Source of the DNA: JACVRM01 sp963839815
Lineage (GTDB): Bacteria; Actinomycetota; Thermoleophilia; Gaiellales; Gaiellaceae
Direction of reading: 5' to 3'
DNA: 64,000 nucleotides
NCBI GenBank assembly: GCA_963839815.1
Contig: CAWIWF010000006.1
Location: 62,001-126,000, forward strand
The notes under the pieces are model-generated. The model was given only the letters and a program-made list of their open reading frames with translations. It ran no database searches and was not told the DNA's origin. The position numbers were made by a program, and so were the translations under genes. Each line of letters starts with the position of its first letter. The first letter of the stretch is position 1. This document shows positions 42,689 through 51,206 of this stretch, one piece after another.

Positions 42689-43810
42689 ATGGATGGACGC
42701 AGGCTCTGGCTCGCACTGCTCGTCGCGGTCGGGCTGATGGTGGCCGCCGCGGGGTGCGGCGGCGATGACGACGACGACGGCGGCAGTGCCGGCGGCGACC
42801 TCGACAAGGTGACGCTGCAGCTCAAGTGGGTCACGCAGGCGCAGTTCGCCGGCTACTACGCGGCGCAGGAGGAGGGGTACTACGAGGAGGAGGGGCTCGA
42901 CGTCACGATCAGGCCGGGCGGGCCCGACATCGTCCCCGAGCAGGTCGTGCTCGGCGGCCAGGCCGAGTTCGGCATCAACTGGCTCGACAGCCTGCTCGCC
43001 TTCCGCGATCAGGGCAACGACCTGGTGAACGTCGCCCAGGTCTTCACCCGGAGCGGCATGACCGAGCTCACCTGGAAGAAGGACAACCTCGACGAGATCA
43101 CGGACCTGAGAGGCAAGAAGGTCGGCGTGTGGCTCGGCGGCAACGAGCACAAGCTCTTCGCGGCGCTGACGAAGAACGGGCTCGATCCGAAGAAGGACGT
43201 CGAGATCGTCGCCCAGCCGTTCACGATGGATCTGTTCCTGAACGGCGAGGTGCAGGCTGCTGCCGCGATGACCTACAACGAGCTCGCCCAGGTACTCGAG
43301 ACCAAGAACCCGGATACGGGCGAGCTGTACCAGGAGAGCGACCTCAACGTCTTCAAGATGTCGGATCTCGGGACGGGCGCGCTCGAGGATGGGGTCTTCG
43401 TCAAGGGCGACTGGATCGCGGACGAGGGCAACCAGGACATCGCAAAGCGCTTCCTGAAGGCGAGCTTCCGGGGCTGGATCTTCTGCCGTGACAACCCGGA
43501 CGAGTGCTTGCAGCACGTGCTCGACAACGGGCCGACGCTCCCCGAGGGCCACCAGCGCTGGCAGCTGAACGAGGTCAACGCGCTCATCTGGCCGGCACCG
43601 AGCGGGATCGGGATCATCGAGCCCGACTCGTTCGACCTGACGAACCAGATCGCCACCGACTACAAGATCATCAAGACGGCGGCGACCGAGGACGCCTTCC
43701 GCGCTGACCTGGCCGAAGCCGCGGTCGAGGAGCTCGAGGGTGACGACGTCGACGTCAACGGCGAGAGCTGGCAGAAGGAGACGGTGGAGCTGCAGGAGGG
43801 CGGGACCTAG
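42689..43810 (+). CDS. NMT1/THI5-like ABC substrate-binding lipoprotein
   Basis: 373 residues. A lipobox (VAAAGC, Cys at ~23) follows a hydrophobic leader, then an Asp/Gly linker. The NMT1 fold is seen in LQLKWVTQAQFAGYYAAQEE, EEGLDVTIRPGGPDIVPEQV, EFGINWLDSLLAF and GKKVGVWLGGNEHKLFAAL. Members bind hydroxymethylpyrimidine, riboflavin precursors, taurine or sulfonates. LKWxxxxQFAGYYxAxxxGYY is typical of the pyrimidine-precursor group (ThiY-like). Anchored outside the membrane, it feeds the permease pair encoded just upstream. GGAGGAGGAA precedes the ATG. A strong terminator follows, so this ends the operon. Confidence 0.9.
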   Translation: MDGRRLWLALLVAVGLMVAAAGCGGDDDDDGGSAGGDLDKVTLQLKWVTQAQFAGYYAAQEEGYYEEEGLDVTIRPGGPDIVPEQVVLGGQAEFGINWLDSLLAFRDQGNDLVNVAQVFTRSGMTELTWKKDNLDEITDLRGKKVGVWLGGNEHKLFAALTKNGLDPKKDVEIVAQPFTMDLFLNGEVQAAAAMTYNELAQVLETKNPDTGELYQESDLNVFKMSDLGTGALEDGVFVKGDWIADEGNQDIAKRFLKASFRGWIFCRDNPDECLQHVLDNGPTLPEGHQRWQLNEVNALIWPAPSGIGIIEPDSFDLTNQIATDYKIIKTAATEDAFRADLAEAAVEELEGDDVDVNGESWQKETVELQEGGT

Positions 43811-43823
43811 GCCGGCCCTTCGG

Positions 43824-43856
43824 ACCAGGCCCCGGGGGAGATCTCCGGGGCCTGGT
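43824..43856 (+). terminator. Rho-independent-like terminator of the ABC operon
   Basis: ACCAGGCCCCGG and CCGGGGCCTGGT form a perfect 12-bp stem with a 9-base loop, 14 bases after the binding-protein stop, followed by TCCC rather than a U-run. Confidence 0.75.
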
Positions 43857-43907
43857 TCCCACTCTCTAGCGTGCGGCCCCGTCACACGCGTCGGCACAGA
43901 GTCGGCG

Positions 43908-43982
43908 CTCAGATAGACGCGCGCGCCCCCGCCCGGGTGGGGGCGTCTCTCGCTCCCTCCACCTGCCGGCGAGGCTACCCCG
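43908..43982 (+). promoter_or_regulatory. Conserved 75-nt hairpin element, copy 2
   Basis: Near-identical to 39867-39941, with hairpin CCCCCGCCCGGGTGGGGG at 43926-43943. It ends 147 bases before the dihydropyrimidinase start, close to the 138 bases for copy 1. In this copy AGACGC and GCGTCT add a lower stem. It is the only recognisable element in the 318-base gap besides the terminator and a short stretch (43880-43899) resembling the dispersed GCGTGTG repeats. Confidence 0.55.
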
Positions 43983-44128
43983 AGAGCTCGCACCGGTGGG
44001 TGACCGATGTGCGCCGAATGCGAGCCAACCCTTCCACAAGCAGCGCGCGGGCCGGCGTGCGCAGGCGGAGCCGCTCCCATGCGTGTCCCGGCGCGTTACG
44101 CTCGCAGGAGAGCCGACGAGGAGGAACC

Positions 44129-45538
44129 ATGTCGATCCTGATCAAGGGTGGCCGCGTCGTGACGGCCACGGACGAGTACGTCGCCGACGTGTACATCGAG
44201 GACGAGACCGTCTCGCTGATCGGCGAGTCGCTCGACGTCAGCGCCGACCGCACGGTCGACGCCACCGGCAAGGTTCTGCTGCCGGGCGGTGTCGATCCGC
44301 ACACGCATCTCGACATGCCCTTCGGCGGCACGGTCACGATCGACGACGTCGAGTCCGGCCAGACGGCGGCGGCGTTCGGGGGCACCACCACGCACGTCGA
44401 CTTCATCATCCAGCCACAGGGCTCGTCGTTCGCGCAGGCGCTCGACGAGTGGCGCGCGAAGGCCGACGGCAAGCAGCTGATCGACATGGGCTACCACATG
44501 GCCGTCACCGACCTGAAGGAGGGCGGCTCGCTCGAGGAGCTCGCGACCCTGCCCGAGCAGGGCGTCACGTCCTACAAGCTCTTCATGGCCTACAAGGGCG
44601 CGCTCATGGTCGACGACGAGACGCTGTTTCGCACCATGGAGGTCGCTGCCGAGACGGGCGCGCTCGTGATGGTGCATGCCGAGAACGGCGACGCCATCGA
44701 CGTGCTCGTCAAGCAGGCGCTCGCGGCCGGCAACACCGACCCGGTCTGGCACGCGCGCACCCGCCCGCCCGAGACCGAGGGCGAGGCGACCAACCGCGCG
44801 ATCCAGCTGGCCCGCATCGCCGGCTGTGCGCTCTACGTCGTTCACGTCTCCTGCGCGGAGGCAGTCGAGCCGATCGAGCTCGCGCGCGCAAAGGGCTGGA
44901 ACGTCTGGGGCGAGACCTGCACGCAGTACTTCTTCGTCGACGAGACCTATCTCGAGCGCCCCGACTTCGAGGGCGCCAAGTACGTGTACACGCCCCCGCC
45001 GCGCGACAAGGCCAACCAGGAGGTGCTCTGGAACGCCGTCCGGCGCGACATCCTCAGCGTCGTGTCGACCGACCACTGCGCCTTTCTCTGGGACGGCCAG
45101 AAGACCATTGGACGCGACGACTTCTCGAAGATCCCGAACGGTGGCCCCGGACTCGAGAACCGGCTGCACATGCTGCATGAATTCGGCGTCCGCCAGGGAC
45201 GGATCACGCTCAACCGCCTGGTCGAGCTCTGGGCGACGAACCCCGCCAGGCTCTTCGGCCTCTACCCGCGAAAAGGGACGATCGCGGTCGGCTCCGACGC
45301 CGACATCGTCGTCTTCGATCCGGAGAAGCGGCACACGATCACCGCCGTGACCCAGCACTCGAAGTCGGACTACAACCTCTACGAAGGCACCGAGGTGACC
45401 GGCACGCCCGAGCTGGTGCTGCTACGCGGCAACGTGCTCGTCGACGGCGACGAGCTCGTCGCCCAGCCGGGCGTCGGCCAGTTCGTCAAACGAGCACGCT
45501 TCGGCGAGCAGCTCCAGACGACGCCCACCCTGGCCTGA
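44129..45538 (+). CDS. Dihydropyrimidinase (hydantoinase)
   Basis: 469 residues, the standard length. Every binuclear-zinc ligand falls at the canonical position: H58 and H60 (GVDPHTHLDMP), carboxylated K150 (TSYKLFMAYKG), H183 (MVHAENGD), H239 (VVHVSC) and D315 (VSTDHCAF), with Y155 as the substrate-side Tyr. It hydrolyses 5,6-dihydrouracil, dihydrothymine or 5-substituted hydantoins to the N-carbamoyl amino acid in the cytosol. GAGGAGGAA precedes the ATG. The M24-family gene follows after three bases, so they are co-transcribed. Upstream lies a 75-nt element shared with the importer operon. Confidence 0.93.
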   Translation: MSILIKGGRVVTATDEYVADVYIEDETVSLIGESLDVSADRTVDATGKVLLPGGVDPHTHLDMPFGGTVTIDDVESGQTAAAFGGTTTHVDFIIQPQGSSFAQALDEWRAKADGKQLIDMGYHMAVTDLKEGGSLEELATLPEQGVTSYKLFMAYKGALMVDDETLFRTMEVAAETGALVMVHAENGDAIDVLVKQALAAGNTDPVWHARTRPPETEGEATNRAIQLARIAGCALYVVHVSCAEAVEPIELARAKGWNVWGETCTQYFFVDETYLERPDFEGAKYVYTPPPRDKANQEVLWNAVRRDILSVVSTDHCAFLWDGQKTIGRDDFSKIPNGGPGLENRLHMLHEFGVRQGRITLNRLVELWATNPARLFGLYPRKGTIAVGSDADIVVFDPEKRHTITAVTQHSKSDYNLYEGTEVTGTPELVLLRGNVLVDGDELVAQPGVGQFVKRARFGEQLQTTPTLA

Positions 45539-45541
45539 GCG

Positions 45542-46729
45542 GTGTCGTACGCGATCACGCCGGCCGAGCACGCGGCCAGACGCGGAACGCTCGTCGCCAC
45601 CGTTCGCGAGCTCGGCCTGAGCGGCGTCGTGCTCTTCGACCCCTCCTACGTCCTCTACTACGTGGGCTTCGCCTTCGTGCCGACCGAGCGGCCGATGGCG
45701 CTGGCGATGAGCGCCGACGGCGAGACGGCGATGTTCGTGCCGCGACTCGAGGTCGAGCATGCCGAGGCCCAGCCGGGCGTCGACCGGGTCGAGCACTACG
45801 ACGAGTACCCGGGCGTGCCGCGAGCCGAGGAGGCGCTTCGGCGCGTCCTCGAGGGGCTCGGCCTTGGCGGCCGGATCGGCGCCGACCAGGACGGCTACCC
45901 GTGGATCCTCGGCTACCGCGGCCCGTCGCTGTCCGAGCTCTCCGGCGCCGAGATCGTGCGGGTCGGCGCCGAGATCGAGGCGCAGCTGGCGATCAAGAGC
46001 GAGGCCGAGATCGCGCTCATCCGCGAGAGCTGCAGCTGGGGGAACCTCGCGCACACGCTCCTGCAGCGGTACACCCGGCCCGGCGTGACCGAGACGGAGG
46101 TGAGCGCTCGCGCGACCACCGAGGCGACGGCGGCGATGCTGGCCGCGATCGGCCCGGTCTACCAGGCGCAGCAGCCGTTCAACGAGGGCGCGTCAGCGGG
46201 CTACCGGGGCCAGATCGGCCGCGGCGCCGCGATCCCGCACGCCCTCGCCGGCAACATCAGCTTCCAGCCGGGTGACGTCCTCGTCACCGGGGCGAGCGCA
46301 CCGGTCTGGGGGTACCTCTCCGAGCTGGAGCGGACGATGGTGGTCGGCGAGCCGTCGGCCGACCAGCGCCGCTTCTTCGAGCACATGAAGACGCTGCAGG
46401 AGATCGCCTTCGACGCCATTCGGCCGGGCCGGCCCTGCGCCGACGTCGATCGCGCCGTCCGCGCCTACTACGACGAGCACGACCTCTGGCCCTACTGGCG
46501 CCATCACGTCGGCCACGCGATCGGCCTGCGCTACCACGAGGGCCCCTTCCTCGACATCGGCGACGACACCGAGATCCGGCCCGGGATGGTCTTCACGGTC
46601 GAGCCCGGCCTCTACGTCCCGGAGCTCGGCGGCTTCCGCCACTCCGACACGGTGCTCGTGACCGAAGACGGCCTCGAGCTGATGACGTACTACCCGCGCG
46701 AGCTCGACGCCCTCGTCATCCCGGCCTGA
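45542..46729 (+). CDS. M24 (pita-bread fold) protein, creatinase/prolidase-like, metal ligands not conserved
   Basis: 395 residues with an N-terminal creatinase-N domain (~1-140) and a C-terminal pita-bread domain. Of the five M24 metal ligands, the His (HHVGHAIGLRYHEGPF) and one Glu (FTVEPGLYVPELGGF) are present. The DxG and DxxR aspartates read LVTGASAPVWGYLSELERTM (Thr, Glu), and the last Glu is Ser (FRHSDTVLV). Loss of these is the condition in creatinase, which is metal-independent and hydrolyses a guanidino compound. A dipeptidase role is thus doubtful; hydrolysis of an amidine, ureide or ectoine-like substrate is more likely. The GTG start is three bases after the dihydropyrimidinase stop. 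Confidence 0.85.
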   Translation: MSYAITPAEHAARRGTLVATVRELGLSGVVLFDPSYVLYYVGFAFVPTERPMALAMSADGETAMFVPRLEVEHAEAQPGVDRVEHYDEYPGVPRAEEALRRVLEGLGLGGRIGADQDGYPWILGYRGPSLSELSGAEIVRVGAEIEAQLAIKSEAEIALIRESCSWGNLAHTLLQRYTRPGVTETEVSARATTEATAAMLAAIGPVYQAQQPFNEGASAGYRGQIGRGAAIPHALAGNISFQPGDVLVTGASAPVWGYLSELERTMVVGEPSADQRRFFEHMKTLQEIAFDAIRPGRPCADVDRAVRAYYDEHDLWPYWRHHVGHAIGLRYHEGPFLDIGDDTEIRPGMVFTVEPGLYVPELGGFRHSDTVLVTEDGLELMTYYPRELDALVIPA

Positions 46730-46829
46730 GGCGGGCCCAAGTGGCTCAGCGGCGCCGCCGGCGACGCTTCCGTAACGGGCTTCGCGCGGCGGAATACCGC
46801 ATGCGGGCGCGTCCGCCGCGGCCACATGA

Positions 46830-47447
46830 TTGGCTGACGGCATCAGCGACTGGACGACCTACTACGAGGCCGTTGCCGGGCGCCCACCGCACGACACGGT
46901 GCTGCAGGCGCTCGACCTCTTTCCCGAGCCCGGCTTGGCGGTCGACCTGGGCTGCGGGGATGGCCGGGACACGGTGCCGATGCTCCAGCGCGGCTGGCGC
47001 GTCCGCGCGATCGACGCCCAGGAAGAGGCGATCGAGCGGCTGCTCGCCCGCGTCGGCCCCGTGCCGCAGCTCGACGTCCAGGCGGCGCCGTTCCAGGAGG
47101 CCACCTGGCCGGAAGCAGACCTGGTCAACGCGGGCTTCTCGCTGCCGTTCTGCCCGCCGGAGCACTTCGACGAGGTCTGGCGGCGGGTCGTCTCGTCACT
47201 TCGGCCGGGCGGCCGCTTCAGCGGTCAACTCTTCGGTGACCACGACGGCTGGGTGGGCACGCGGCCGCTCGTCTACCTGCCGCGCGAGCGGGTTCTCGAG
47301 CTCCTAGCCGGCCTCGAGCTCGAGCGCTTCGACGAGGTCGACGAGGACGGCCACACCGCCACGGGCGATCCGAAGCACTGGCACGTCTTCCACATCGTCG
47401 CGCGGAACGTTGGTGGATCATCCGTGCGAGGCTCGCAGGACAACTGA
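46830..47447 (+). CDS. Class I SAM-dependent methyltransferase (TehB-like)
   Basis: 205 residues. Motif I LAVDLGCGDGRDTVPMLQRG, motif II VRAIDAQEEAIERLLA and motif III-IV EADLVNAGFSLPFC fit a TehB/methyltransf_11-type Rossmann methyltransferase, with a C-terminal strand KHWHVFHIVARN. The acceptor is unknown. The only in-frame start before the first motif is TTG at 46830, in ATTGGCTGACGG, which should be checked. It stands 100 bases after the M24 gene and is not obviously coupled to it. Confidence 0.82.
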   Translation: MADGISDWTTYYEAVAGRPPHDTVLQALDLFPEPGLAVDLGCGDGRDTVPMLQRGWRVRAIDAQEEAIERLLARVGPVPQLDVQAAPFQEATWPEADLVNAGFSLPFCPPEHFDEVWRRVVSSLRPGGRFSGQLFGDHDGWVGTRPLVYLPRERVLELLAGLELERFDEVDEDGHTATGDPKHWHVFHIVARNVGGSSVRGSQDN

Positions 47448-47530
47448 ACACTGCCCCGGCGCCCCGCTCGCACTCAGGCGGACCCGTTGCCGACCTAGTA
47501 AAGGACCGAAGGAGCGAGTACGGTCGATAG

Positions 47531-49693
47531 ATGGGGAGGGGTCTCTGGCCGGCGGTGGTGCTCGCTGCCGTTCTATCGGTCGGCGCGAGCGGTGCCCCCG
47601 GCGCAAAGCCGGACCGCACGGCGCCGAGGATCGTTCGGGCCGTCATGCTCGATGTCGACAACGACGCGCGCGCCGACCGCCTGCTCCTGACCTACTCGGA
47701 GCGGATCCGGCATGCAGTCGACGGTGACGGGAGGTTTCCGTTCTCCGTCAACGGCTACCGGCTGAGGTCGGTCGGCGCCCCCAAAGGAAAGACGTTGACG
47801 CTCGTGCTGGCCGAGAAGGGCGCGGCCGACACGACTGCCAAGCCTCCCGTCCGCTACCGGCGCACGACGTCCAAGCCCGTGCGCGACCGGACGGGGAACC
47901 AGGCAGCCAACCAGACGTTCCGCGCGACCCGAGCACACGGGCACGCGCCGCCCCTCCCCGGAGCGCCGCTCGACACCACTCCGCCCGAGACCGAGCTCCT
48001 CTCCGGTCCGACCGGAACGACCACCGGCAGAGACGCGAGCTTCACCTACTCCTCACCGGAGAGCGGCGCAGCGTTCGAGTGCGCGCTCGACGGCGTCGCG
48101 TTCGCGGCGTGCGCAGCCACCGGTCGGTCATATGCGGGGCTGGCGGACGGAGCGCACACGTTCGCGGTGCGGGCCCGCGATGCCGCCGGCAACGTCGACG
48201 CTTCGCCGGCGTCGCGCACGTGGAGCACCGACGGCGACGGCGACGGCTCGATCGCGCCGGCGGACTGCGCGCCGGACAACGCCGCGATCAGCCCTGCCGC
48301 AGCGGATCCGCCGGAGATGACGTTCGCCGACACGAACTGCGACGGAATCGACGGCACAGAGACCGGCGCCATCTTCGTCTCCCCGATCGGCAGCGATGCA
48401 AGCCCCGGCAGCCGGGCGTTGCCGATGCGGACGCTCGCCGTCGCTGTGGCCACCGCGGCCGCCCAGGGCAAGCAGGTCTACTCGACGTTCGGCACCTACA
48501 CCGAGCGCCTGAACGTGGCCGGCGGCGTCGGCGTCTACGGTGGCTACGGCACTGATTGGACACGCTTGCTCGTCAACGAGACTCGGATCAGCGGAGCCGC
48601 GTCAGGCGGGCGAACCGAGGGCGCTCTTGCGCTCGGCGTCGTGGCGAGCACCACCCTTCAGCACCTCACGCTCGCGCCGGCGCAGCCTGGCACGGACGGA
48701 GCCAGCTCGTACGGCTTGCGTGCCGTGAGCAGCCCCGGCCTCGTCCTCGACCATGTCGTCGCGATCGGCGCACCCGGCACCGCCGGTAACAACGGCACCG
48801 CGGGTCTAACCGGTGCCAGCGGCAAGGCCGGAGCGCCGGGCGGACAGGGCTCGTGCGACGGCCCGTTCCCGGGAGACGGCGGCGGACTCACCGGCACCCG
48901 TGTGGGCCGCCAGGGCGGCGAGGGTGGCAGAGGTGCACAACGAGGTCTCGTCATCAACCAGGACAGCAAGAACGGCCAGGCCGGCGCCGGCACCGGCGGA
49001 GGAGCCGGAGGCCCCCGCGGGTTCAACGGGGATCCCGGTGCGCCCGGCGGCACGGGTGTCAACGGAGAGGCGGGCAGCTTCCAGGGCGACGGGGCGGGTG
49101 GCGCCGTCGGCCAACCAGGTCTCGCTGGCGGCGGCTCGTGGGACACGCGGGCCGGCCAGGCCGGCCGCGACGGCACCGACGGCTTCGGGGGCGGTGGTGG
49201 CGGCGGCGGCGGCGGACAGTCCTGCGCTTTTTGCGACGACGGCTCCGGCAACGGCGGCGGTGAGGGCGGCGACGGCGGCGCAGGTGGCGACGGAGGCGGC
49301 CGGGGCGGCGGCGGCGGCGGCTCGTTCGGCATCTACCTCGTGAGCTCCTCGGGTGCGGTGCTGAGGAACTCGGTCGCAACCGCCGGAGACGGCGGTCACG
49401 GGGGCGTTGGCGCTATCGGGCGCTTCGGTGGCGCCGGGGGCGTCGGTGGAGCCGGTGGCAGCACCTGCACGAGCGAGGTCGGCGCCGGCGGCAAGGGCGG
49501 CGTCGGCGGTGGGGGTGCCCGCGGCGGCCACGGCGGCGGCGGCTCCGGCGGACCGAGTATCGCCCTCCTCCGTCACGATTCGGTGATCACTGGCGCGGGA
49601 AACGTCTTCGCGCACGGCTCCGGCGGCTCGGGTGGAAACGGCGCGGGCGGAACGGGCGCCCCCGGCTTGGCAGCCGACGAGAAGGAGTACTGA
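47531..49693 (+). CDS. Secreted Ig-like/beta-helix protein with long glycine-rich collagen-like tail
   Basis: 720 residues. A signal peptide (MGRGLWPAVVLAAVLSVGAS) is followed by a domain at ~28-135, then an Ig/FN3-like repeat at ~145-232 (DTTPPETELLSGPTG to ARDAAGNVDASPASRTW). A short acidic calcium-binding-like stretch (DGDGDGSIAPADC, then DTNCDGIDG; MopE/thrombospondin-3 style) and a right-handed beta-helix segment (~280-415) come next. From ~416 it is almost wholly Gly/Ala/Asn with GxxGxxG periods, broken by short strands such as GIYLVSSSGAVLRNSV. It ends GAPGLAADEKEY without an anchor motif. It is probably an exported structural or adhesive protein. The DNA of the tail is repetitive (GGCGGC), so coordinates inside it could suffer assembly slippage. 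Confidence 0.82.
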   Translation: MGRGLWPAVVLAAVLSVGASGAPGAKPDRTAPRIVRAVMLDVDNDARADRLLLTYSERIRHAVDGDGRFPFSVNGYRLRSVGAPKGKTLTLVLAEKGAADTTAKPPVRYRRTTSKPVRDRTGNQAANQTFRATRAHGHAPPLPGAPLDTTPPETELLSGPTGTTTGRDASFTYSSPESGAAFECALDGVAFAACAATGRSYAGLADGAHTFAVRARDAAGNVDASPASRTWSTDGDGDGSIAPADCAPDNAAISPAAADPPEMTFADTNCDGIDGTETGAIFVSPIGSDASPGSRALPMRTLAVAVATAAAQGKQVYSTFGTYTERLNVAGGVGVYGGYGTDWTRLLVNETRISGAASGGRTEGALALGVVASTTLQHLTLAPAQPGTDGASSYGLRAVSSPGLVLDHVVAIGAPGTAGNNGTAGLTGASGKAGAPGGQGSCDGPFPGDGGGLTGTRVGRQGGEGGRGAQRGLVINQDSKNGQAGAGTGGGAGGPRGFNGDPGAPGGTGVNGEAGSFQGDGAGGAVGQPGLAGGGSWDTRAGQAGRDGTDGFGGGGGGGGGGQSCAFCDDGSGNGGGEGGDGGAGGDGGGRGGGGGGSFGIYLVSSSGAVLRNSVATAGDGGHGGVGAIGRFGGAGGVGGAGGSTCTSEVGAGGKGGVGGGGARGGHGGGGSGGPSIALLRHDSVITGAGNVFAHGSGGSGGNGAGGTGAPGLAADEKEY

Positions 49694-49833
49694 GCCGCAC
49701 CCAGCCCGGGCCTGCCGGGAGTCCGACCGGTTCCGGGAGGCTGCGCGGCCGTCAGGCGCGGCCCAACACCACGGATCATCCCGTCACCGGCCGTCACGGG
49801 CCGTCCCACCCGACCCAGAGCGAGACGCCGTCT

Positions 49834-50718
49834 TTACATGGACTGTCCATGTGACGAGAGCGTCACGCCCCCGTCCAGATGAATCTCCATTCCCTCCCGA
49901 GCGAGCGCGGGCGGCAGTCCGCCGCTGCCGTTCCAGAGATGCCGGGCCCGCTCGCCCAGCGCGTCGAGCGCGTCGTCACCGCGCCAGGGATCGTGGTGAA
50001 ACAACACCAGCCGCCCCGCCTCGGCCCGCTCCGCGAACGTGACGGCGTGCGCCACGCTCGAGTGGCCCCACCCGATCCGCTCCGGGTACTCCTCCTCGGA
50101 GTACTGCGCGTCGTGGATCAGCACGTCCACCTCAGCCGCCAGGCCGCGGCCGGGAATCCAGTCGGGCGACAGCTCCGCGAGCTCCACCCCGATCGCAGGC
50201 TCGTGATCCGGGATGTACGCCACCGAGCCGCCGGAAGCCTCGAGCCGGTAGCCGAGAGTCGGACCGGGGTGAGAGACGAGCTCTGCCTGCAGCGTGATGC
50301 CGCCGAGCTCCCATGGCCCCAGCGGCACGTCGTGGAAGGTGAGCTGCGCCGGGATGTCGGCCAGGTCGACCGGAAAGAGCGGCGGCGACAGGTAGCGCGC
50401 GATGCGCTCGTCGAGAGAGCGGGTCGGCGAGGGCGGCCCCCACACGTGCATCACCGTCTCCGGTCTCCAGACGGGCAGGAAGAACCCCAGACCCTCCAGG
50501 TGGTCGAGGTGCAGGTGCGTGAGCAACAGATCGATGCGCTCGACCGGGTCACGCATGAGCCGCTCGCCGAGCGCGCGCATCCCGGTGCCCGCATCGAGGA
50601 TCAGCACCGCACCGTCGTCCGAGCGCACCTCGACGCACGAGGTGTTGCCGCCGTACTTGACCGTCTCGCTGCCGGGCGCTGCCAACGAGCCTCGGCAGCC
50701 CCAGATTGTCAGCCGCAC
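49834..50718 (-). CDS. MBL-fold metallo-hydrolase (RNase Z/cAMP phosphodiesterase-like)
   Basis: 294 residues. It opens with MRLTIWGCRGSLAAPG and has the metal-binding LLLTHLHLDHLEGLGFFLP (HxHxDH). Further ligands are probably the Asp/His in VAYIPDHEPAIG, LIHDAQYSEEEY and LVLFHHDPWRGDD. The layout resembles MBL proteins that hydrolyse cyclic nucleotides or RNA. Five bases separate it from the upstream PAS gene, so both are translated from one message. GTG 50718 gives the conserved N-terminus. Confidence 0.87.
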   Translation of the reverse strand: MRLTIWGCRGSLAAPGSETVKYGGNTSCVEVRSDDGAVLILDAGTGMRALGERLMRDPVERIDLLLTHLHLDHLEGLGFFLPVWRPETVMHVWGPPSPTRSLDERIARYLSPPLFPVDLADIPAQLTFHDVPLGPWELGGITLQAELVSHPGPTLGYRLEASGGSVAYIPDHEPAIGVELAELSPDWIPGRGLAAEVDVLIHDAQYSEEEYPERIGWGHSSVAHAVTFAERAEAGRLVLFHHDPWRGDDALDALGERARHLWNGSGGLPPALAREGMEIHLDGGVTLSSHGQSM

Positions 50719-50723
50719 GCCCG

Positions 50724-51128
50724 CTACTCTCCGTCCTGCTCCCAGAAGATGGCGACGACGCCGCCCGGCTCGTCGGCGCCGGTGAGCAGCGGAAAGGCGG
50801 TCACCTCGATCGCGCGCCCCACGCCGTCGAGGCCGGTGATGCGAAAGGCACCGTGCGCGGGCCGGCGCTCGAGCAGCGCGATCCCGGCCGGCATCTCCTC
50901 GAGCGGCATCGGCTCGCCGTCCAGCGTCTCGGTCGTGAAGGTCTCGACCCACTCGTCGGCCGTCAGCTCGCCGGCCTCGGCGAAGGTACGTCCAAGGATC
51001 CGCTCCGCGCCCTCGTTAAAGTAGACGAGCCGCCCTTCGTCGTCGGCGATGAACACCGGCATGGCGAGCTGCGCGGCGAACTCGCGCGCGAGGATGAGGA
51101 CCAGGCTCTTCTGACGGCGCACTGCCAC
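50724..51128 (-). CDS. Stand-alone PAS domain protein
   Basis: 134 residues making one PAS domain: LAMPVFIADDEGRLVYFNEG, then AERILGRTFAEAGELTADEW, and the closing strands AFRITGLDGVGRAIEVTAFP and LTGADEPGGVVAIFWEQ. No kinase, cyclase or GGDEF output follows. It is transcribed directly ahead of the MBL hydrolase, so it may sense a ligand or redox state and act on that enzyme, a pairing inferred only from position. Confidence 0.82.
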   Translation of the reverse strand: MAVRRQKSLVLILAREFAAQLAMPVFIADDEGRLVYFNEGAERILGRTFAEAGELTADEWVETFTTETLDGEPMPLEEMPAGIALLERRPAHGAFRITGLDGVGRAIEVTAFPLLTGADEPGGVVAIFWEQDGE

Positions 51129-51206
51129 GGGCGGGAAGCAGAGCCTACTCAGCCGGCGGAAGCGAGTGGCAGCGAGCGGCTGGCGGGCCGGTGCGGCTCC
51201 CGCGCG

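Noticed and set aside
43870..44128. Known riboswitch class (guanidine, glycine, TPP) upstream of dihydropyrimidinase
   Set aside because: None of the conserved motifs of these classes could be matched to the 75-nt element by eye, so only a generic hairpin element is reported.
49026..49691. Glycine-codon (GGCGGC) tandem repeats as a possible CRISPR or minisatellite
   Set aside because: Units are irregular, have no spacers and lie in frame within one coding sequence.
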